Made by a program: the position numbers and the translations under genes. A DNA stretch of 64,000 nucleotides, taken from positions 45,180,004 through 45,244,003 of the forward strand of contig CM042156.1 in NCBI GenBank assembly GCA_023376005.1, read 5' to 3'. The notes under the pieces are model-generated. The model was not told the DNA's origin. It was given only the letters and a program-made list of their open reading frames with translations, and searched no databases. Each line of letters begins with the position of its first letter. The stretch's first letter is position 1. Shown here in pieces: positions 1-11,079 of the stretch. The stretch comes from Doryteuthis pealeii (lineage: Eukaryota; Mollusca; Cephalopoda; Myopsida; Loliginidae).

Positions 1-60
1 CTGACCGTAATGATAGATAAATCGATTGATCGATAGATAGATATGAACTGACTGATAAGT

Positions 61-355
61 TGTTTTGTTTTATGGCATACCAACCCCTTTCGGGTCATTT
101 AATTCTGAATCAAGTCATTTTGATATCAGTTACACTGAAAGTTAAGCAACAATGAGTCTTTCAATTACTTGGATGTTTTGGTTTTGGTAGTTTTATTTTA
201 CAGCCTATCAACCCTTTTCGGGTTATTTAATACCAAATATAATCATTTTGAGCTTGAGTTTGAGTTTTGTTTAACGGCATATCAACCTCTGTGGGTCATT
301 TAATGCCAAAAAGGTTATTTTGGATTTCAGTCTTTAAAGTAGTGGTTCTATGGAG
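61..355 (-). repeat. Three SINE 3' tails in tandem
   Basis: Three successive minus-strand copies of the shared tail start near 61, 185 and 260. Each reads as T-rich, then GGCATATCAACC, then GGGTCATTTAAT on the plus strand. The third continues into S4-type body (CTTTAAAGTAGTGGTTCTATGG). The heads are missing, so these are truncated or nested insertions. Confidence 0.7.
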
Positions 356-403
356 ATAATAATAATTTTGATAAACAAACAATTCGGGTTGCTTTAAGTA
401 CCT

Positions 404-404
404 G

Positions 405-481
<77 letters not shown>
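404..481. repeat. (TA)n(GA)n compound microsatellite
   Basis: Uninterrupted TA dinucleotides followed by GA dinucleotides. In A2 the same array is split by a 138-bp palindrome (16902-17039). Confidence 0.98.
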
Positions 482-484
<3 letters not shown>

Positions 485-717
485 GTAGCGAAGATATGAA
501 GTCAACGACACTTAGTTACTCTCAGTTTCTCACCTATGCGATTTACAAACAATGGGAAGGGTGTTATGTTTTGAGGACAAAAGGAAAAATACGAACATAC
601 ATAATTCACTTGGTTGAAAATTGCATAAGTGAGAAAACTGACAGTTATAAAGTGCCAATGACTTTATGTCTTCACTACACTTACTTATATATGCTCTATT
701 TATGATATTGACCCCCC
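482..717. other. Unassigned spacer
   Basis: Conserved in A2 at 17127-17365. The 69-codon open frame here is not conserved, because indels in A2 break it. I see no feature. Confidence 0.5.
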
Positions 718-740
718 TTGACTATATATATATATAATAT

Positions 741-778
<38 letters not shown>

Positions 779-967
779 ATGTATATATATTGATTTGTAG
801 TGATATTGTATTGTATTGTATGTGTGTGTGTGTGTTGTGTGTGTGTGTACTTAATTTCCAGTATAACTTGTAAATATATATATATATATTATATATATAT
901 ATATATATTGATTTGTAGCGATATTGTATTCTATTGTATTGGTGTGGTGGTGTGTATATATGCACTC

Positions 968-1053
<86 letters not shown>

Positions 1054-1274
1054 TTATATTGCATTGAAAATAAGATTTATACTAATAATAATGTGGAGAA
1101 AGTTGTTTGCTTGTTAAATCAAAATTATCTATTGGGTTTCAAACCGTCACACAGCCTCTCTGTTTCAGATGCAAAATAGACCTAGTGATCGTCAAGTTTC
1201 AATATTTATTAAGTTAGTTTTAGTATGACACAAATCCAATCGGGAGGAATATGGTTTTGGCTCGCATTTATATA

Positions 1275-1319
<45 letters not shown>

Positions 1320-1531
1320 GTGTGTGTGTGTGTGTGAGTGCATATATATATGCATACACATAATATATCTAGATATATATATATATAGATAGATATAATA
1401 TATATACATGTATAATATATATATATGCATATATATATATCCTACATGTATGAATATATATATATATATATATGCATATATATATATTATATATATATAT
1501 ATATATATAATATATATATGCCTACACGTAA

Positions 1532-1569
<38 letters not shown>

Positions 1570-1725
1570 GTGGAAAAATATGGAAATAAATCCGATGGTA
1601 TGTAGTATTTCGATTATTTTGTTTTTCTATTTTCTATATATATGCATATATATATATGCATATATATATGCATATCTATTAGTATGTATATATATATGCA
1701 TATATAAGCATGTATATATGAATAT
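718..1725. repeat. Block of (TA)n, (GT)n and TATGCA-rich microsatellites
   Basis: Alternating TA and TG tracts (about 722-790, 822-850, 962-1051, 1268-1340), then degenerate TATGCATATATA repeats to about 1715. About 200 bp around 1052-1265 is ordinary sequence. The repeated Y/I/C/V-rich open frames on both strands here are translations of these tracts, not proteins. Confidence 0.95.
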
Positions 1726-2081
1726 TCAGATCAATTTCTTTTTCAGTAAACTTTACATTAAGTAGTAGGCGATATATTTGTATATTTCCCACCATAGACA
1801 AGTGTACCAACACAAGTACGAAATAACATGAATTGGTAAATAAAGATATTTTTTAAAGTGATGCATTTCAAATTCTTCTCTTTGACAAAGGCACAACACA
1901 ATTTTCCTATCTCAATGTTACCTTCTAGTAAAGTCACACTAGCATACCATCGATTTGAGTTTTTTTGTTTGTTTAATATCCATCTACTTCTTTCTGTCAT
2001 GTGATCTAGTGAATTCGATCCGCACTGAGTGTCCCTCTGTTGTGTCTCTACGTCAGATCAAGCTAGACTTAGTAGTATTTA
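1726..2081. other. Unassigned low-copy sequence
   Basis: Present in all three copies (18420-18783; 46667-46962). It contains a minus-strand open frame of about 80 codons that is only partly preserved in A2. No domain or motif is recognisable and coding is doubtful. Confidence 0.4.
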
Positions 2082-2400
2082 TGAATTTTTGTTTAGTAAA
2101 TTAGGGTGTCCCAGAAAAAACAGTTAATTTTAACTAGGGGTTTAGGGTTAGGGTTAAGGTTGGGGTTGGGGTTTAGGGTTAGGGTTGAGCTTTAGGGTTT
2201 AGGGTTAGTTTAATGGGAAAATAAATAAATAATATGGGTTCTGTTTTTTCTGGGTCACCATGTACTGGGTGACCCAGAAAAAATAGAACCCTAACCCTAA
2301 CCCTAACCCTAAACCCCCCTAGTTAAAATTAACAGTTTTATTACAAAATTTGTGGGTTCTGTTTTTTCTGGGACACCCTAATTTACTAAACAAAAGTTCA
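2082..2400. mobile_element. Fold-back element with TTAGGG-like arms
   Basis: The outer arms are inverted repeats (TTTGTTTAGTAAATTAGGG ... CCCTAATTTACTAAACAAA). Inside, GTTTAGGGTTAGGG-type repeats on the left face AACCCTAACCCTAA on the right. A central palindrome (GGGTCACC ... GGTGACCC) suggests two head-to-head units, because a single unit occurs at 32500-32713. Non-autonomous, with no coding capacity. Confidence 0.8.
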
Positions 2401-3127
2401 TAATTACCGATTTAATTATCTGTCTTTCCATTAAAGAAATGTCCCTTCCCTGCTTTTCGTCTTGGACTCGCCATAAGTATCAATTTACCTTTTGAACTAA
2501 TTAGAAGGGGTCGAATCCATTCCAGATGTCTTTTGTGTTACGTCTTGTATACTTAAAGGGCATTTGGATATTCTCCGTTCCCTCGTGCCAGATGAAAAAA
2601 AAAAAAGGTTTTGTCTGGGGAGATACCAATCGGCTTAGTGAGTGAGAACATAGTATGTCGTTGGCGCTCGGCACAGTTTCAGATCGACTAACCTCTTCAG
2701 AAGTTGCGTGGGCACGCGAACGACATTCCAGGCCAGGCGAACACGTGCTACTTCGCTTTTGGGTCTCGTGCGCGCGGTCGAAATGGGGTTACACCCATCC
2801 CCCACTGTCTCTTCGCGTGTCTGAGGAAAAAAAAAAGCAGGCTACACGCTTTATTCCAAATACTGTTCTATTTACCCGATGACGTAAACACCTAGTTGTC
2901 CCTCAGACTGAACGATGTCTGACACAAGGCCTCTTTCTCCAGTGCCCAAAAAAGAATCGATCTCACTAGCCGTGATTTTCGATAGCAGTCCACTAAACAT
3001 CGCTCATTTGATTTAAAAGGAAATAATATGGTTGTAATGACTTGTAGCGCCAGTCATCCAAGTGAGGAGGGAGAGCCAAAGAAGAAAGCCATGCAGGTAA
3101 CCTCTCGTAAAAAAAATGCTGAAATAC
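2401..3127. other. Low-copy, less AT-rich segment of unknown nature
   Basis: About 700 bp, GC-richer than its surroundings, conserved in A2 (19138-19871) and A3 (47268-47982). It has short open frames on both strands, but A1, A2 and A3 do not keep one common frame (for example the region 2655-2895). It contains poly-A runs inside GATGAAAAAA and GAGGAAAAAA contexts and a GCAGGTAAC splice-donor-like site near 3095. It could be a host exon or promoter relic or an unrecognised transposon. Confidence 0.4.
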
Positions 3128-3630
3128 TTATAAAGGTAACTTATGAGCAAGTGCATCCCGGTCTCCCGCCTAAAAAACCGCTACCCGGTGACTATCAAAA
3201 TAACAACCCCAGCTCGTCGTAATTCTTGTTTATTTATCGTAATTTGTCGTAATTCTTGTTTAGATATGAAGATGGATATATAGTTTTGAATAGCCGAGAT
3301 AGATAGATAGATAGATAAACAAACAAAATAATATAGATAGATACGAACAAATGGAATAGATATTTTCGACAAAGTAAATGTATTGGGGGGGGGTCGCTTC
3401 TTTTTTGTCGCAATTCTTGTTTATTTAAACTAAAAACAAGACATTAAACAAACATGAATAAAAAAAAATCTTAGTATTTAAAGTAATATAGATAAAATGA
3501 ACAAATTGAGATAGATAGATAGATGGATAGTTTTGAATAGACTGAGCTGGGTCGTTATTTCAATAGTTACCGGGCAGCAACTCTTGAGGCAGGAGACCAG
3601 GACGCACTTCCTCATAAATTACCCTTATAA
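3128..3630. mobile_element. MITE-like element with about 90-bp inverted ends
   Basis: The left end (TTATAAAGGTAACTTATGAG...GCATCCCGGTCTCCCGCC) is the reverse complement of the right end (GGCAGGAGACCAGGACGCACTTCCTCATAA...). The arms run into (GATA)n-like tracts and TCGTAATTCTTGTTTA repeats. There is no open frame of note. The family is not recognised. Confidence 0.7.
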
Positions 3631-3718
3631 AATAAAATAATAAACCTATACAAAGCGCCGTTGAGAAGTTATTGGTAAGCTAGTCTCAATAATTTATTAT
3701 TACCATTAAATAGGTAAA

Positions 3719-4165
3719 GTTATCTGAAATAAAATTCTTAGTATTAGATTGGAATACATGAAACCATAGAATTGCCTGAAAACAAATTCTTATTAATTTT
3801 GAAAACACTTTTGTACAAACAAATTATAATGAATAGTTACTTGAAAACATATATTTACTTGCAAATTATTAGTATTATATAGAATACTTGAAGCCATAGA
3901 ACTGTGAAAACAAATTATTATTAAGTAGGTATAGGTACTTGAAATCAAATTTTTAGTATTAAATATGAATACTTGAAACCATATAAATGAATACTAATTA
4001 ATTGCATTAAGAATAGTTACTTGACGCTATAACTGTTTAGTAAGGATTATTGTTATTAGTTATTGAAGCCATGTAACTTTGTGCAAATGAACGATCGTTA
4101 TTAAATTGGAATAGTTACTTTAAACCATATAATTGTGTATACATTATTTGTATTAGTTATGTTTG
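3719..4165. repeat. Degenerate tandem repeat, unit about 50-60 bp
   Basis: Successive imperfect units resemble TTATTAGTATTAGATAGG, then GAATACTTGAAACCATATAA, then CTGTGTGCAAA. The same unit recurs at 20458-20898, 32862-33070, 40746-41045 and 48552-48985. The repeat character is clear; the mechanism is not. Confidence 0.7.
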
Positions 4166-4177
4166 GTGGTTATTAAG

Positions 4178-4532
4178 AACGTTTGTTTAGTAAATTAGGG
4201 TGTCCCAGAAAAAACAGAACCCACACATTTTGTAATAAAACTGTTCATTTTAACTAGGGGGTTTAAGGTTAGGGTTAGGGTTGGAGTTTAGGTTTGGGGT
4301 TAGGGTTAGTTTAATGGGAAAATAAATAAATAATTTGGGTTCTGTTTTTTTCTGGATCACCCTGTACATGGTGACCCAGAAAAAACAGAACCCAAACCCT
4401 AACCCCAATCCTAACCCTAACCCCAACCCTAACCCTAAGCCTAAACCCCCTAGATAAAATTAAGTTTTATTACAAAATTTGTGGGTTCTGTTTTTTTTTT
4501 CTGGGACACCCTAATTTACTAAACAAAAGTTC
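4178..4532. mobile_element. Fold-back element with TTAGGG-like arms (second copy in A1)
   Basis: Same architecture as 2082-2400 (dimeric, outer arms with GTTTAGTAAATTAGGG, TTAGGG-like interior). The interior repeat composition differs, so it is an independent insertion. In A1 and A3 it lies next to the intact Helitron target site. Confidence 0.8.
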
Positions 4533-4539
4533 ATAATTA

Positions 4540-4828
4540 CCGGTTTGGTTTGGTTTGTTTTATGGCATATCAACCTCAGTAGGTCATTAAATGCCGATAA
4601 AGTTTTGAAAGAAATTAATTCTTAATGGTATTCAATTTTTTTTATAAACATGTTTTTCTATTTTAACCATAGATGGGCCCTAACAGGTACTACAACTCCG
4701 GGTCAGAGTGGACTGGAGCAATGTTAATGAAGGGGTACTCCACATTCCCCAAGCCTCCAAAACTGAACCTCACAATCAGATAAAGTTTAACGTCATTCCC
4801 AGGACATGAAGACCTCAGTCACCGCTGT
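4540..4828 (-). mobile_element. T retroelement, 3' part
   Basis: The plus strand shows the tail (GGCATATCAACCTCAGTAGG), then ACCATAGATGGGCCCTAACAGG, CTCCGGGTCAGAGTGG and GTACTCCACATTCCCC. On the minus strand this ends in the shared ATTAAATGACC...GATATGCCATAAAAC tail. A longer copy is at 37313-37905. No coding capacity. Confidence 0.65.
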
Positions 4829-5992
4829 ATTAGATAGGAATACTTGAAATATATAACCAAGTTTTTTAAAAAAAATGATTACAGACATTTTAAGTGCAAT
4901 TTAAAAGAAAAATGCCGTGGAACATTGAAAATATACTTAGGATTAGAATCAAATGTTTAAAAATTAATCAAATTTCAGCGTTAGATAACCCATAAGGAGT
5001 TGATATGGCGTTAAATAAATAAACCAAATCAGGGAATTCTGTTCTATGTACAAGTTGCCATATAAACTATACAAAAAAGACTAAGCTTCCTTCATTTTAA
5101 GAAGACACGAATAATCCTCGTCTAAAATTAATAATACTGATTGACGGAGCCTCATCTAAGATAAAAATAAAATATTCTCTTTATCACTGACATATTTTAG
5201 TTAAGAAAGGAACTAGAATAATATTTTACTTATAATGTCAACATGGAGGATATTCTTTCTTTTTTTAGGAAATAAAATTATACCATAAAATATAGACATG
5301 AAACAAATCAATACCATACAAACATAATCCTCAATAACGCTAACACATGTTAAAACCATTACTAAAAGTATAAATACTGAATACACCGAATATGTATAAC
5401 TTCCTAACCGTTAGGCATGACATAACCCCAGACGGATGATTATGCCGTTAAAATCAAATAAACAACACAAACAGTAAGATCTTTAACAAAGTAAAGATTC
5501 TTTAGCATTATTGTAAAATGATCAAGGAGAGATAACTATATATATTTCACCGCACATACCAAGTTTTATTTTCTTACCAAGTATTACTGTTAATTAATTT
5601 TTTTAATCATAAGTATATAAAACTTAGAACTTTATGATGGTCTCGGATGAATGATGAATTCTAACTGATAGTAATTTTGTCTAATGATCATGCGCACTCA
5701 GCTTTTAAATTAAGAATTCTGTAGCATCTTGATTAGACAACAACTCGACTACGATGTATTAAGTTAACATTTGGCAAAACGTCTTTGTTTTTTGATCTGT
5801 GGTAAGCATATCATTAAAATGACGATAAATTTATTAGTGAAAAGAAAAAAGAAAAACGACTAAAAAACTTGTTATTTTAACATAACGTTATCTGCTTCTT
5901 TTTTTCACCGCCATGACAATCATTTGAAATGCAAGGCCAACTTTTTTTTTCTTTTTTAAATAGGGAAATTCTCGGTCCAATTTAGGACTGAA
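4829..5992. other. AT-rich spacer with two SINE tails
   Basis: Plus-strand tail fragments lie near 4985-5030 (GATAACCCATAAGGAGTTGATATGG) and 5405-5465. The rest is AT-rich, conserved in all three copies (22489-23652; 49664-50844), with no coding signal. Confidence 0.5.
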
Positions 5993-6002
5993 TGATCATT
6001 TT

Positions 6003-6243
6003 GGTTGGGTTTGGTTGGTTCTTGTTTAATTGCAGATCAACCTTTGTGGGTTATTTTAATACCAAAGTCATCCTTGTAGAAGAACAGTAGTGGTACTAAT
6101 TAACTATAGCTGAGGAGATGCGAAGGTCATACCTTTTCCAAGGTATTAGTCCTAAAGTAAACATAAAAGCGCGACTGGAGTTGAACTCGCTTACTACAGT
6201 CTCGCAGTCCAGCATGTTAGCCACTACGTACGGGGACTCTCAC
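6003..6243 (-). mobile_element. S4 tRNA-derived SINE with target-site duplication
   Basis: Flanked by TGATCATTTT direct repeats (5993-6002 and 6244-6253). Read on the minus strand it has a tRNA-like head (ACGTAGTGGCTAACATGC, then B-box-like GAGTTCAA), the shared central domain (ACTAATACC...AAGGTATGA) and the GGTATTAAAATAACCC...TTGATCTGC tail ending in C/A-rich repeats. A1 has indel errors. Confidence 0.85.
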
Positions 6244-6597
6244 TGATCATTTTGTGGATGTCTGCGTTCCGCACATCCAGATAATCGTTAAAACGGAGAT
6301 AATTTTGAAATGCTTATTAGAATCTTCAACCTCTTCTTAAAATAGAAGCATCATATAATTGTGGTGAAGTCAAATCTAGTTGTCTCCCCCTAGATCAGTT
6401 TTACTATAAGACACCAAAGGAACCTCACCTAAACTGGACCGCAGTTAAGTTGTATTGATAAAGCTAATGATTGTTTTCAAACATCTTAGGAATAAGTTCA
6501 CTCACTACAGTCTTACCAACAACAGGTACTCTCACTTGCCATCTATCAAGCAGAAACCCATGATTTAAGCAACAACCGGTTCTCGAACTAATGAAAT

Positions 6598-6696
6598 TTC
6601 GAGAACAGTTTTTTTTAAAGATTAGTGAAATTGATCACTTCGAAATAAAGACGGATCACCCTATCCCGCCAGGGAACCAGACCTAAAGTTGATTAA

Positions 6697-6733
<37 letters not shown>

Positions 6734-6872
6734 CGTGTAAACTGGTGCGGTCCCAGCAGATCACAGGGTGAAGCTGAAAGAAAAATGCTGCAAATCGGCT
6801 AGTACTCAGAAAGTATCCTGAGACCCGTGGAACTTTTGTCCACTCAGACTCCAGTGAAACTACAAGTGAAAT

Positions 6873-6936
<64 letters not shown>

Positions 6937-6965
6937 GAAGAAGAAGAAGAAGAAGAAGAAGAATA
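6598..6965 (+). pseudogene. Non-LTR retrotransposon 3' relic with poly-A and (AAT)n(AAG)n
   Basis: Corresponds to A2 24227-24580 but is frame-broken. A 30-base A run at 6699-6728 interrupts the relic. The (AAT)n at 6872-6935 and (AAG)n at 6936-6963 form the microsatellite tail. Function lost. Confidence 0.6.
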
Positions 6966-7308
6966 GCGTGTGGGTAGGGTTGTGTTTTCGCCTGTAGGAT
7001 CTGCAGCACATTTATGAGTGTGTGTGGTGCAGGACTTCAAGAACGCATTGGCATCTGGCTGGTTGAAAAGTTTGTCTGCAAAGCAACATGGCCCGGTTGA
7101 GTTGTGTAAAATATTTGTATCCCACCCAGATTTTTCAATTGATCGATGCTAACAAACTTGCCGCGTAGACTAATTCACGAGAGTGCTGAATTTGATCCTC
7201 ACCGGTTGCCCCATTAATTGATACTGTACCAAACAAAGTTACCTTATAAAAAGAATCTCGACGTGCTCATGTCATAAAGCGGTTGATTCTAGAATGTCCA
7301 CACTAATG

Positions 7309-7391
7309 CTATTTGCCTCATACCCACTTGTATGGGCTGGGCACAAGGCCTCGTTTTAACTGGGCCCACCACAAGCCGAAGCTCATGGTGT
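7309..7391 (-). mobile_element. GC-SINE, 5'-truncated, with 16-bp TSD
   Basis: Flanked by AATGTCCACACTAATG at 7293-7308 and 7392-7407. The insert is the 3' end of the GC-rich family seen in full at 44419-44697 (minus strand ...GCTTCGGCTTGTGG...CATACAAGTGGG). Long TSDs and truncation indicate target-primed reverse transcription. Confidence 0.8.
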
Positions 7392-7407
7392 AATGTCCAC
7401 ACTAATG

Positions 7408-8070
7408 TCAAACCTCAAATAGATCGGGGTGGCCAAAATGCTTAATAACTTAGAAGACCAACAAATGTAAAGCTCAGTGTTTGGAAGGCGCAGGACATGA
7501 ACAAAATTTACACATACGTTTTTATGTTACATACTTTGTTACAAAAACATTATATATAAATTTTTAAGAAATGCATATTAAACGCAATAATATTTATTCA
7601 TGAATGCAGTTTTTAAACTGTTAATTCTATTATTTTCAGTAATAACAAAAAACACAAATGTGTAAAAATAAAATAAATAAAATGAAAAAACAAAAAAAAA
7701 AAACAAACAAATATTAAAATATTAATACATTTAATTAACCATTAAAATTAATTATTGAATCCAACGTTAGACACATTTAGTCTCAGTTGATTGCAATGTA
7801 TAATTTCAATTAAACTTATTTAAAATACATTTTTCAACATTAAATGTATAGTATTTTTTTAAAGCAATGCCTAATAAAAAACAACTTCATCCCCAAACCC
7901 TAAACTGTAACCAAATTCCCAAAAGTTAATCATAGACTGTATTTAAACTGTCATGGGGACCCACCAAAAAGTTTCCGTTTTAATTTTCCGACCAATTTCA
8001 AGTATAGCCTGAAATGAATGCAAAAAATTAATATATTTAATCAGATTTTTCACCTTACAAAAAGAAGTCG
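7408..8070. other. AT-rich spacer
   Basis: Conserved in A2 (24984-25660) and A3 (52281-52955), rich in A runs and AATAAA-type words. No feature supported. Confidence 0.5.
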
Positions 8071-8074
8071 TATA

Positions 8075-8117
8075 CACACCACACCACACACACACACCAC
8101 CACACACACACATTTAC

Positions 8118-8165
<48 letters not shown>

Positions 8166-8470
8166 AAATATATAGGGTTGTACAAATGAACAAAAAAAAC
8201 AAATGTTCAGAAAGTGATTTTTTTTACTTAGCCAACTATAGCTTTCGGTTTGTTCATCAAATATCATCAGGGTTATCAATATGTAGAAATAAATTTTTAA
8301 CAAACAAGTTTCAAAGTTTGAAAAATATCATCATTCTAAACACCTTGTTGCTTTTTCATTTTATACTATCGATTTATTTCCATTTTCCTGATATATATAT
8401 ATATATAATATATATAGTATATATATATAGAGAAGAGAGAGAGAGAGAGACAGACAGACAGAACAGACAG
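8075..8470. repeat. Microsatellites flanking a CTGATGAT-GAAAC motif
   Basis: (AC)n(TA)n at about 8075-8176, then 200 bp including the minus-strand motif at 8243-8270, then (TA)n(GA)n(CAGA)n at about 8388-8470. Open frames spanning this are microsatellite translations. Confidence 0.8.
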
Positions 8471-8597
8471 GGACTATAAACGTACGTTTTTCTGTTGGGG
8501 TTTGGGATCCCATAGCAGAAAACTGACAGTGACCAAATGTCTACATAATCCTAACTTTTATTCATTTGTAGATCTTTAATTGCAATCCAAACCATTT

Positions 8598-8760
8598 TAG
8601 TGGTATAATACCTGTTAGGGTCCCATTTATAGGTTAAATAGAAAAACATGAGTATATAAACAAAATTGATTTATCCATTAAAGATGAATTTATTTCAAAA
8701 CTTTTCGGAATTAAATGACCCACTGGGTTGGATGCCATAAACCAAAACAAACAAACCAAC
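8598..8760 (+). mobile_element. T retroelement, 3' end
   Basis: ACCTGTTAGGGTCCC, TTATAGGTTAAATAG, then the ATTAAATGACCCACTGGG tail, ending in ATAAACC and AAAC repeats. 5'-truncated. Confidence 0.65.
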
Positions 8761-8879
8761 CACCATGTTATATTTTCAACTATCCTATTGAATTAGTTTT
8801 TTCGGATAAATGATCAATTGTTTGCACAAAGATTGTAGTATCAATTAATTTTAACTGATACTAATAAGTAAATAAATTC

Positions 8880-9114
8880 GTCAGTGGCCTAATGTCAATA
8901 TCAGCCAGACAGCGAGGAGTCTATCCCCTTTTCACTAGCGCGAACCAAGGAGATCTTTTAGCATCTGAGGTGGAGCGCCACACCTACCATCAGCCCCTCA
9001 CTTTTACCGCACAGATGCCCTGTGCACTCATATGCTGACGTGCGAGGTCGGTATCGAACCAAGAACCTTTTGATTCCTAACCGAAACACTCTACCACTGA
9101 GCTAAACCGGCCCT
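8880..9114 (-). mobile_element. S1 tRNA-derived SINE
   Basis: On the minus strand the head (GGGCCGGTTTAGCTCAGTGG, B box GGTTCGATACCG) is followed by AGTGCACAGGGCATCTGTGCGG and a long unique body. The plus strand ends in CTAAACCGGCCC. This is a SINE head, not a functional tRNA. Confidence 0.85.
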
Positions 9115-9199
9115 TAATCATATAATTATACAGATTCGAGAAACTATCCCATTCAATAACAACAATCATTTGGTTTTCGCACACAGTTATATGTTCAAA

Positions 9200-9402
9200 C
9201 AGTGAACCAAAAGTTCAAATCCTGGACTAGACTGTTTGCATTTCACATAGCGGCTAATACCCTTGGGAAAGGTATGAATCCAATTCTCCTCTAGCTCTGT
9301 AAATAACAGGCAGACAGACTCTTTAAACCAGGCTAAGTAAATCAACTAGGAGAAGGAAACTCTGAATTCAAACTTGTTAAACCCCACTTAAGAAATTACC
9401 TT
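9200..9402 (+). mobile_element. S3 SINE, head-truncated
   Basis: GTTCAAATCCTGGACTAGAC, GTTTGCATTTCACATAGC, the central domain CTAATACCCTTGGGAAAGG, then the S3-specific tail with AACTCTGAATTCAAACTTG. Confidence 0.75.
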
Positions 9403-9484
9403 GTTCGCATCCTCCTCTGCGAAGAATTGGTAATATATATTGTTTCAAACATTTTCCACCATACTAATTATTTTCAAAACAGCT

Positions 9485-9545
9485 CTATTATCCATAGATG
9501 GGGACTAAAACAGTATACCACTTAAGTTTCAGGACTGCACTAGGA
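9485..9545 (-). repeat. T-element fragment
   Basis: ATCCATAGATGGGGACT...CACTTAAG matches the ATAGATGGGACCCTAACAGG segment of the T element. Short and diverged. Confidence 0.4.
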
Positions 9546-9654
9546 ACTCTCTGCTGAGATGCATAGGCTATATAAGTCCCATCGTCAACCAGAGAGACTG
9601 AGACCAGTTTATGAATCAGGTATCGTTCACCCCTAGTAACAAAGTATTATAAGT

Positions 9655-10013
9655 ATCCAGCGAGCATCAAACTCGCTATTCAATCATAAATGATTCTGAG
9701 TGACTAGCTTACAATACCATTTACACCACGCATGTACGCTCTGTTACCAACTCGTTCGTCTCCAGTTGGTGTAATTACAAGGTTGCAAGTATAGCGCATC
9801 CATGAAATTCGAAACTCACTATTCACAGTAATGATCTGAGAGTCTAAATTGCAAAACGTTTACATCACGATGGGACCATTTTACCCCACGTTCGTCGTAT
9901 ATTAGGATGTGGGATTACAAGATCACAAGTATAGGGCATCCACAAAGATCGAACTCGCCTATTCAATATATGATATATGAACTAGCTTTCTTAACCATTA
10001 TACATGATCATAC
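9655..10013 (-). mobile_element. Tandem array of three S2 SINE units
   Basis: Three minus-strand copies of the S2 head (B-box region ATCGAACTCGCTATTCAATA on the plus strand, then CATTACACCACG). A1 carries many indel errors; A2 27418-27783 is the clean version. Confidence 0.75.
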
Positions 10014-10690
10014 GCTCCCCCCATCCATCTGTAAAGATACTTCAAGATATTTATTAAGCTTAGCCTTATTTAGCTTACAAAGTAAAATATACAATTTAGA
10101 TGAACGCCCTCTAACACGACTGGTCTCTTATAAGACAAGAACAGTTAAACATAAACACCGTCATCTACAACATCGTCTCAAAAGAAGCAGTATAAGGGTA
10201 AAAGGAAAAAGTTTTTGTTCTTTACTAACATCCTCATCATTGTAGTTTTTTTTAGTACGTTTCGCCAATGAAGTCCAACATCAGAAGATGAATATATTGG
10301 CTATATAAATCCAGACAAAACAGTTAGAAATGAAATTATGTTTATTTAATGCCATTACATATATTGGCATGCTAATTGTAGGTAGGAAAATTTAGTAGAT
10401 TACCCTCTCTTCCAAAGACCAATATTAACATTATTATCCGTGATATACTAACATTGAACAAACGAAGAAAAGACAAAAAAACTCAATTACACATACAAAG
10501 ATACATAATATCTTATATGTACAGGTAACATGCGGTGGCTTTACAAGAAAAAATACATAAACGTTCCCATCGTTAGAATTATCTCATATTCTTCCATGAA
10601 TAAAAGTATGTAAAGGGTTCAAAATGGGAAAAATAAACCTTACTTGGAACAGTGATAATATATAATTTCCAATCCCTTCGCACAAGCCAT
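10014..10690. other. AT-rich spacer with a GAAAC hairpin motif
   Basis: The minus-strand motif sits at 10257-10284 (ACGTTTCG...ACATCAG on plus). The 112-codon open frame at 9907-10245 exists only because of indels in A1; A2 and A3 break it. Confidence 0.5.
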
Positions 10691-11062
10691 GTGACACCAA
10701 AGCCAATTTCCTAGCGAGCTTAACAGGTTCGAATCAGAGTTTTCCTGTCGTCCGAACTTGGTTGCCATACCAAGGTTAAAGATTCAGTTCTTCCCTGCTA
10801 TTTACGCATAGCTGGAGAGAATATTGGATTAATACCTTGCCAAAGATTAGTATTTACTAACCCAGCCGCCACAGGTAGGATGAGAAAAAAGGCAACAAGG
10901 GGCTTCAGCGAAAATCTGAACTCAAGTAAGTAATAATGGACTTGAGACTAGCTTGCTGACCATTACCGAGTCTAGCTCGATGTGAAATGCAAACAGTCTC
11001 GACCAGGATTTGAACTCGAGTCGCTTGTCCATTTGTATGACCAAATAACCATTACACTAAAA
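10690..11062 (-). mobile_element. Composite S3/S2 SINE
   Basis: S3 tail and central domain, an S2 fragment (AAAATCTGAACTCAAGTAAG), then an S3 head (CTCGACCAGGATTTGAACTC). Error-rich copy of 28455-28882. Confidence 0.7.
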
Positions 11063-11079
11063 TCGCTTCAAAGTCTATT

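Noticed and set aside
2100..2340. Telomere or subtelomere
   Set aside because: The TTAGGG runs are short, degenerate, face each other in inverted orientation and are enclosed by transposon-like inverted ends in the middle of a contig.
8075..8170. CRISPR or other spaced repeat array
   Set aside because: Repeats here and elsewhere are contiguous microsatellites without spacers, in eukaryotic sequence.
9907..10245. 112-codon protein
   Set aside because: Open only in A1 because of indels; broken in A2 and A3. Overlaps the S2 SINE array.
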